The notes under the pieces: model-generated | Told to the model about the DNA's origin: nothing | Database searches by the model: none | What the model saw: only the letters and a program-made list of their open reading frames with translations | DNA from: an uncultured Lachnospiraceae bacterium | Lineage (GTDB): Bacteria; Bacillota; Clostridia; Lachnospirales; Lachnospiraceae | Length of the DNA: 9,768 nucleotides | Direction: 5' to 3' | Assembly (NCBI GenBank): GCA_902783395.1 | Contig: CACZRA010000355.1 | Coordinates: forward strand, 1 to 9,768 | Shown here: in pieces, positions 4,962-9,768 of the stretch | Layout of the letters: every line of letters begins with the position of its first letter | Position numbering within the stretch: the stretch's first letter is position 1 | Made by a program: the position numbers and the translations under genes

Positions 4962-6722
4962 ATGACAGCGTTACTCATTATTCTTGCTGCTATTGTTCTG
5001 CTTGTCATCGGCTACATAACATACGGCAGCTGGCTTGCGAAGCAGTGGGGGATCGATCCTTCAAAGCCGACTCCTGCTAATACGAGAGGAGACGGGGTCG
5101 ACTATGTTCCGGCTCATCCTGCAGTGCTCATGGGACATCATTTTTCATCCATCGCAGGTGCGGGTCCTATAAACGGACCTATCCAGGCGGCGGTCTTCGG
5201 ATGGCTTCCCGTATTCCTGTGGTGCGTCATCGGAGGTATCTTCTTCGGCGGACTTCAGGATTTTGGTTCACTTTTTGCTTCCATCAGACATGACGGTAAA
5301 TCTGTGGGAGAGATAATCAAGGATTCCATGGGCGACAGGGCAAAGAAGCTCTTTACGATCTTCGCGCTTCTGGTTTTGATCCTTGTCGTTGCTTCATTCG
5401 TTAATGTCGTTGCAGGTACCTTCTTTACGGCACCTGATGCGGGACAGTTCGGTTTTGTCTCCGGACCTACCAACAATCAGACAACGGCGATAATATCAGT
5501 GCTTTTCATCCTGCTGGCTATATGCTACGGGATACTTACAAACAGAGCCGGCATGAAGACGGGGCCTGCTACCATCATAGGTATCATCGGTATCGTGGTC
5601 ATCACTGTGCTCGGCCTTAACTTCGGCTTTGCAATGGGAAGGACTGCATGGATAGTATTCATAGGCGCATATATCGCCATCGCTTCACTGATCCCCGTGT
5701 GGATCATGCTGCAGCCCCGTGACTATCTGTCATCATTCCTTCTTTACGCTATGATGGCTATAGCCGTGTTCGGTATACTTTATTCGGCATTTACCGGTAC
5801 GGCAACCTTCCAGCTGGCTGCATTTACCGGCTTTAAGAACGAGAAGCTGGGCTTCATGTTCCCGGCGCTTTTCATCACTGTCGCCTGCGGCGCGTGCTCG
5901 GGCTTCCATTCACTTATCTCCACGGGTACATCTTCAAAGCAGATAGCGAATGAAGCTCATGCAAAGCCTATCGGCTACGGCTCCATGCTTATCGAGTCTG
6001 CACTTGGTGTTATTTCGCTTATAGCTGTCGGAATGGTGTTCTCGAAATATACGAACGGTGACTTCGGTTCACCTTCAGCTGCTTTCGGTGCAGGTATCGC
6101 CACAATGTTCGGTCCCGAGGGATCTACTCAGTATAATGTCATCGCGGCACTCTTAACGCTTGCGGTTTCTGTATTCGCTCTGACCTCTCTTGACTCTGCT
6201 ACAAGGCTTTCAAGATTCATGTTCTCGGAGCTTTTCCTTAAGGACGGTGAGAATTCCTATAAGGATGCGGACGGTATCCGCAAATTCCTTGCTCATCCGC
6301 TTACGGGTACACTCTTCATGGTCGTGATAGGCTGCGTATTCGGCGGGTACAGCCTTAATGAGATCTGGGCTCTCTTCGGTGCGGCTAACCAGCTTCTTGC
6401 AGGTATCGCTCTTCTGGCGGTATGCTGCTGGCTCGGTGAGGTCGGAAAGAACAATAAGATGTTCTATGTTCCGATGGTATTCATGCTCTGCGCTACGCTT
6501 ACAAGTCTTGTGATGAAGGTTATTGCCCAGGTGAAGGATATAGCAGGCGGCGTATCCGTGGGCAAGGCTCTGGAGGCAGGTACATCTGTGGGACGTGCGA
6601 TGTTCGGAGTATGGTTCCAGCTCATCTTTGCGGCTGCCATGATCGTACTTGCGGTCATACTTGTATTTGAGGCTGTTGCGGCATTCAAGAAGCAGGGTGA
6701 GAAGAAGGCAAAGAAGGCGTGA
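4962..6722 (+). CDS. cstA: CstA-family carbon starvation / pyruvate-type transporter
   Basis: This 586-residue, very hydrophobic membrane protein has many membrane segments, the first at about 3-22. The family signature is clear: DYVPAHPAVLMGHHFSSIAGAGPINGP (47-73), where the first loop of all CstA proteins has its GHHF and AGAGP motifs. A later GACSGFHSLISTGTSSKQI region follows, and then IGYGSMLIESALG. Characterised CstA and BtsT of enterobacteria move pyruvate and, for CstA, have been linked to peptide uptake in carbon starvation. The substrate here is not proven. It is shorter than E. coli CstA (about 700 residues), as is common in Firmicutes. The start has AAGGAG (4949-4954) 7 bases before the ATG. 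A weak promoter, TTTTAC then TTATAT (4912-4917, 4935-4940), could add local transcription. The stop is 2 bases before the DUF1858 gene. Confidence 0.93.
   Translation: MTALLIILAAIVLLVIGYITYGSWLAKQWGIDPSKPTPANTRGDGVDYVPAHPAVLMGHHFSSIAGAGPINGPIQAAVFGWLPVFLWCVIGGIFFGGLQDFGSLFASIRHDGKSVGEIIKDSMGDRAKKLFTIFALLVLILVVASFVNVVAGTFFTAPDAGQFGFVSGPTNNQTTAIISVLFILLAICYGILTNRAGMKTGPATIIGIIGIVVITVLGLNFGFAMGRTAWIVFIGAYIAIASLIPVWIMLQPRDYLSSFLLYAMMAIAVFGILYSAFTGTATFQLAAFTGFKNEKLGFMFPALFITVACGACSGFHSLISTGTSSKQIANEAHAKPIGYGSMLIESALGVISLIAVGMVFSKYTNGDFGSPSAAFGAGIATMFGPEGSTQYNVIAALLTLAVSVFALTSLDSATRLSRFMFSELFLKDGENSYKDADGIRKFLAHPLTGTLFMVVIGCVFGGYSLNEIWALFGAANQLLAGIALLAVCCWLGEVGKNNKMFYVPMVFMLCATLTSLVMKVIAQVKDIAGGVSVGKALEAGTSVGRAMFGVWFQLIFAAAMIVLAVILVFEAVAAFKKQGEKKAKKA
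6711..6717 (+). promoter_or_regulatory. Ribosome site of the DUF1858 gene, inside cstA
   Basis: AAGAAGG lies in the last codons of cstA and stands 7 bases before the ATG at 6725. It supports ATG 6725 over the overlapping GTG at 6719, and suggests coupled translation. Confidence 0.6.
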
Positions 6723-6724
6723 TC

Positions 6725-6970
6725 ATGGAAGAAACGGCAAATGTAAAAATAACCAAGGACATGCTGATCGGTGATATCCTGAGGGCTTATCCGCAGTCGA
6801 TGTATGCATTGATGGAGTGCGGAATGGGATGCATAGGCTGTCCCGCATCACAGGCGGAGTCTGTGGCGGATGCGGCCATGGTGCACGGTCTCGACGGTGA
6901 CGATATCGTTAACTATCTGAACGAATACATCGAGGCTTCGCAGAAGGAGGAAAAAGCCGCTGAGGCATGA
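6725..6970 (+). CDS. DUF1858-type small CxxC protein, coupled to cstA
   Basis: This 81-residue cytoplasmic protein matches the DUF1858 / hybrid-cluster-associated redox disulfide pattern. An N-terminal KITKDMLIGDILRAYPQSMYAL (8-29) is followed by a Cys-rich turn with Cys32, Cys36 and Cys39 (ECGMGCIGCP), then ASQAESVADAAMVHGLDGDDIVNYLNEY. The last two Cys form CxxC, which could be a redox disulfide or bind metal. The C-terminal tail is charged. The gene begins 2 bases after the cstA stop, with its ribosome site inside cstA. In proteobacteria cstA is followed by a different small gene, ybdD, which helps the transporter. By position, this protein may be the functional counterpart in this lineage, but that is inference. 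Two strong terminators end the unit. Confidence 0.88.
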   Translation: MEETANVKITKDMLIGDILRAYPQSMYALMECGMGCIGCPASQAESVADAAMVHGLDGDDIVNYLNEYIEASQKEEKAAEA

Positions 6971-6996
6971 TCAGGCTTAATAAAAGATAATGGGAC

Positions 6997-7028
6997 GGCC
7001 CCGGGCACTAAGTGCCCGGGGCTGTTTT
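6997..7028 (+). terminator. Strong terminator of the cstA unit
   Basis: A 12-bp perfect stem, GCCCCGGGCACT (6998-7009) with AGTGCCCGGGGC (7011-7022), is followed by TGTTTTAG. It lies 27 bases after the DUF1858 stop. It is the most stable hairpin in the window. Confidence 0.92.
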
Positions 7029-7052
7029 AGTGTGCGGAATATGATTACGGAA

Positions 7053-7078
7053 ACCGGCTCTGAAGCCGGTGATTTTTT
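7053..7078 (+). terminator. Second tandem terminator
   Basis: A 7-bp stem, ACCGGCT (7053-7059) with AGCCGGT (7064-7070), has a CTGA loop and then GATTTTTT, a classic T-tract. It lies 30 bases after the first terminator. Together they isolate the next gene from cstA read-through. Confidence 0.88.
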
Positions 7079-7128
7079 ATGTAAAACAATTTTTTAGTGC
7101 AAAATGGAAAAAGGTGTGGTAACATAAT

Positions 7129-7140
7129 ACAATATATTGT
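7129..7140. promoter_or_regulatory. 12-bp perfect palindrome before the subtilase-like gene
   Basis: ACAATATATTGT reads the same on both strands. It overlaps TAATAC and TACAAT, which could serve as -10 boxes although no good -35 is seen. It lies 48 bases before the start codon, between two terminators and the gene, so it falls in the only space where a promoter can be. It is a candidate operator, but AT-rich palindromes of this size also occur by chance. Confidence 0.35.
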
Positions 7141-7188
7141 GTTCAGACCGTGTAAAAACACTAATTATATGACGAGGAGAAAAGATTC

Positions 7189-9768
7189 ATGAAAAGGAAA
7201 ACACTGGCTAAAATAGCGGCATCCGTGCTTTCTGCAGCAATGATAGCAGTACAGGTTCCGCATGCGGCATACGCCGGAGAGATTATGTCAACTCAGGAGG
7301 CGGCTGAGGGGCCGTCTGAGGAACAGGCGGTCTCCGAAAGCGTGCTTCCGGACGGGGCACCGGGAATGCCCGAAGGATATGAGCTGACTGCCGATGAGGC
7401 TGCCGCAAAGGAGGAAGCTGCGGAAAATGACATAGCGGAAAACCTTAAAGACATGGAAGAGGGAGTCGACTATGTCAGGGATCAGGTCATCTGTCTTGCG
7501 GATTCCGAGGAAAAGGCGGAGCTGATAGCGAAGGCATACGGGGGAGAGCTCATTGATTTTGCATACGGAGTGGCAACCATATCACTTAAGGGTTCCGCTC
7601 TGTCAGCTGAAGAGGCCGTTGAGCTCGGAGCAGATAAGGATAACGATATCCCTGTGGTCGACCTTAATCTTATCGTCACGGAAACAGACGAAGCAGGCGG
7701 ATCGGCTGCATACGGTAATTACAGCGATGACCGGTTCGGGGCCTCCGATACGCTGAAGGCGCCTGAGGAAACGAACTGGGATGATATAACGGACAAAAAC
7801 GGTGATTACAGATTTGATGACCCGTGTCTCATACCCAGCGACAGCGGGTATCAGTGGATGCACGATGCCGTGGGAAGCTACGGAGCCTGGGGCGTAACGA
7901 CGGGAAGCGATAAGGTGACTGTTGCCGTGATAGATACGGGCGTGGAGCTGGGGCATGAGGAGCTCTCCGGGAAGAGCGGATCCTATGACATAGGTATGGG
8001 AGATGAGGATACGGACGGCCACGGAACCCATATTGCGTCGGTCATCGCCGCGAAGGCGGGAAACGGCAGGGGAGGCGCGGGAATCGCCCCCGGGGTAAGG
8101 ATACTTTCGGTAAAAACAGCAGATAAAGCAGATGCGGTGATCACCGATGCGGAAGGCACAAAGGGTGAGGTGAAGGACGGAGAGCTGAAGAGCATAACCG
8201 CAGGTAATGCCGCCAAGGCCATTATGCTTGTGTCGGGCTACAATGAAAGCGGGAAAAAGAGCTCGGACCGTCAGGCCGACATCATAAACATCGGATGGGG
8301 ATTCACAAAGTATAACCAGACCTTCAATCTTGTCATTGAAAAGGCTTACAAGGCCGGAGTCACAGTCGTGGCCGCTATGGGTGATGATGAGTCCAACTGC
8401 ATCAGATATCCGGCATACTGTGATCATGTCATAGCAGTAGGTGCCGTGGACGGTACGGGAAACAGGGCATCGTTTTCAAATACCGGAAACTGGGAGGATG
8501 TGCTGGCTCCGGGAGCCGACATCTACTCAGCCGTTAACGGAGGCGGATATAAGAGCATGGACGGTACGGGACAGGCTGCAGCCGTTGTCTCCGGTGTATG
8601 CGCTCTGTACATGAGTGCTCTGGGACATATCGATCCCGATACAATGGAGCGCGTGATAAAGGCAGGCCGCAGCGATAACGGGGTGGTCAATGCCGCAAAG
8701 ATGTTCGGCGCGGATAAGACGGCTCCGGTCATAACCCTTACTGGAGGACCGGACAGGGATAACAAGGTCGTCGGTAAGGTCATGGATGCAAAAAGCCTGA
8801 CTGTGTCGGGGACGGTATCCACTGACGCTGTCCTTTCCATAGAAAGAGCTGAATTTAACGGAAACGGCACTTATCAGGAGGCAACGCCCGAAACGGGAAA
8901 CAGGGACAGGCAGATGCTTGTCTATACGGTAAACGGCAAGGCGCCGGCGATAAGCGACGGAGTCGTCACGGAGGGGAAGGAGTATACAGGGCCGATCCTT
9001 CTCAATGATCTTTTTGACGGAGGTATCACCGAAAAGAAAACGGTGACGGTAAAGGCGGCATGCATCTCCGGAATGGGAGTGCTCGGCAAGACCACCACTA
9101 TGGTCTTCACGGTAGATCCGGCATATAAGGCAAAATCAGTATTGTCTTCAAATTCCGTAGCGATAAAGAACGCGCCCAGTCAGCTCATCGCGGGAAAATC
9201 AGTGACGCTTACGGCGAAGGTTGAGCCGGCAAATTACACACAGCAGGTAACCTGGAGGATAAAGTCATACAGAGATGGCGATCTTTCAAAGGCCGCAATA
9301 GATCCGTCAAAGGGAACACTTACGACGGATCCCAAGCAGAGAGGCGTGCTCACCGTGGAGTGCATCACGGCTGACGGCAACTGCACTGATACTGCAGATA
9401 TCAGCATAGTCAACTCGGCAGATGACAAAATGTTCCCCATAAAGGAAATGGCCATGCTCCATCCCACGGACAGCCTGCACTACAGCAGTAAAGCCGAGTA
9501 CTTAAAGACTATACAGCTTGGGTATATAAGTGATACAAACGGTACCACGCTCATGCAGAGCGGGGTGAAGAATAGTGACAATCTTGACGGATATTCCTTC
9601 AGCTGGAGCACGTCCGACAAAAAGATCGCGGAGATCGAAGGCATAGGAAACGGTCTGTCGGCGAAGGTATATCCCAGGGCAAAAGGAAAAGCCGTCATTA
9701 CCTGCAAGGCACTGGATGGATCGGGGAAATCAACGACCTGCACAGTGACAGTAAAGCAGGATGTGGAA
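7189..9768 (+). CDS. Secreted subtilase-like protein, triad Ser replaced, Ig-like repeats (partial at 3' end)
   Basis: The frame is open for 860 codons and runs off the window. GAGGAG (7174-7179) lies 9 bases before the ATG. A signal peptide has KRK, a hydrophobic core and AYA at 27-29. A region at about 93-163 resembles an inhibitor-type propeptide (EKAELIAKAYGGELIDFAYGVATI). The S8 peptidase-like domain spans about 222-506: VAVIDTGVE with Asp249, DGHGTHIASV with His278, INIGWG, YPAYCDHVIAVGAVD and ASFSNTGNWEDVLAPGADIYSA. The Ser motif reads GTGQAAAVVSG, with Gly461 in place of the nucleophile. The oxyanion Asn of AAxGN is Asp399 (AAMGD). Asp and His remain. Beyond about 510 come Ig-like segments (TAPVITLTGG; about 650-740, VTWRIKS; about 797-857, SWSTSDKKIAEI with KGKAVITCKA, a BIG2-like domain). 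It is probably a surface or secreted pseudoprotease whose role could be binding. A catalytically active variant is possible but would need an unusual nucleophile. Confidence 0.9.
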   Translation, partial: MKRKTLAKIAASVLSAAMIAVQVPHAAYAGEIMSTQEAAEGPSEEQAVSESVLPDGAPGMPEGYELTADEAAAKEEAAENDIAENLKDMEEGVDYVRDQVICLADSEEKAELIAKAYGGELIDFAYGVATISLKGSALSAEEAVELGADKDNDIPVVDLNLIVTETDEAGGSAAYGNYSDDRFGASDTLKAPEETNWDDITDKNGDYRFDDPCLIPSDSGYQWMHDAVGSYGAWGVTTGSDKVTVAVIDTGVELGHEELSGKSGSYDIGMGDEDTDGHGTHIASVIAAKAGNGRGGAGIAPGVRILSVKTADKADAVITDAEGTKGEVKDGELKSITAGNAAKAIMLVSGYNESGKKSSDRQADIINIGWGFTKYNQTFNLVIEKAYKAGVTVVAAMGDDESNCIRYPAYCDHVIAVGAVDGTGNRASFSNTGNWEDVLAPGADIYSAVNGGGYKSMDGTGQAAAVVSGVCALYMSALGHIDPDTMERVIKAGRSDNGVVNAAKMFGADKTAPVITLTGGPDRDNKVVGKVMDAKSLTVSGTVSTDAVLSIERAEFNGNGTYQEATPETGNRDRQMLVYTVNGKAPAISDGVVTEGKEYTGPILLNDLFDGGITEKKTVTVKAACISGMGVLGKTTTMVFTVDPAYKAKSVLSSNSVAIKNAPSQLIAGKSVTLTAKVEPANYTQQVTWRIKSYRDGDLSKAAIDPSKGTLTTDPKQRGVLTVECITADGNCTDTADISIVNSADDKMFPIKEMAMLHPTDSLHYSSKAEYLKTIQLGYISDTNGTTLMQSGVKNSDNLDGYSFSWSTSDKKIAEIEGIGNGLSAKVYPRAKGKAVITCKALDGSGKSTTCTVTVKQDVE

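Noticed and set aside
7603..8427. Long minus-strand open frame (274 codons) inside the subtilase-like gene
   Set aside because: It lies opposite a well-supported gene with S8 motifs, has no family features, and is an expected shadow of GC-rich third positions.
1..9768. CRISPR array, tRNA or rRNA, insertion sequence, integrase or attachment site
   Set aside because: I looked for regular direct repeats, cloverleaf or CCA ends, transposase motifs and terminal repeats and saw none.

Overview
The window looks like chromosomal DNA from an anaerobic Firmicute, most likely a Lachnospiraceae of the Butyrivibrio type. The reasons are strong AAGGAG-type ribosome sites, moderate GC, a 92-residue HU, a CstA followed by a small DUF1858 protein, and large secreted proteins with Ig-like repeats. 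The genus is inference. Every gene I can support lies on the + strand.

Layout. Positions 1-320 have no recognisable gene but carry the first copy of a 60-bp repeat. An HU gene (407-685) follows, with a good promoter and a terminator. Next is a decayed Sir2 NAD-dependent deacylase (748-1232) with at least two internal deletions and frame changes. A non-coding stretch with a 13-bp inverted repeat leads to a lipoprotein with a C-type-lectin domain (1430-2608), which is followed by the second copy of the 60-bp repeat. Two small enzyme-like genes come next: a VOC-fold protein (2993-3370), preceded by a leader hairpin, and an FMN nitroreductase (3486-4028). A promoter at 4041-4070 serves two short unrecognised genes (4091-4405, 4417-4890). 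These run towards a CstA-family transporter (4962-6722) that is nearly contiguous with a CxxC-bearing DUF1858 protein (6725-6970). Two tandem terminators close this group. The last gene (7189 to the window end, unfinished) encodes a secreted subtilase-like protein with Ig-like domains.

How the parts relate. The stretch 4091-6970 reads like one transcription unit. In it a CstA carbon-starvation/pyruvate-type transporter is paired with a small redox-type protein, in the position where proteobacterial cstA has its small partner ybdD. The lectin lipoprotein and the subtilase-like protein are surface or secreted products.

The most unusual observation is that the subtilase-like protein keeps the Asp and His of the triad. 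However, it has Gly in place of the nucleophilic Ser (GTG for GTS) and Asp in place of the oxyanion-hole Asn, so it is predicted to be a pseudoprotease. The second most unusual is the pair of 53/60-identical intergenic repeats, each ending in a hairpin with a difference that affects stem pairing.
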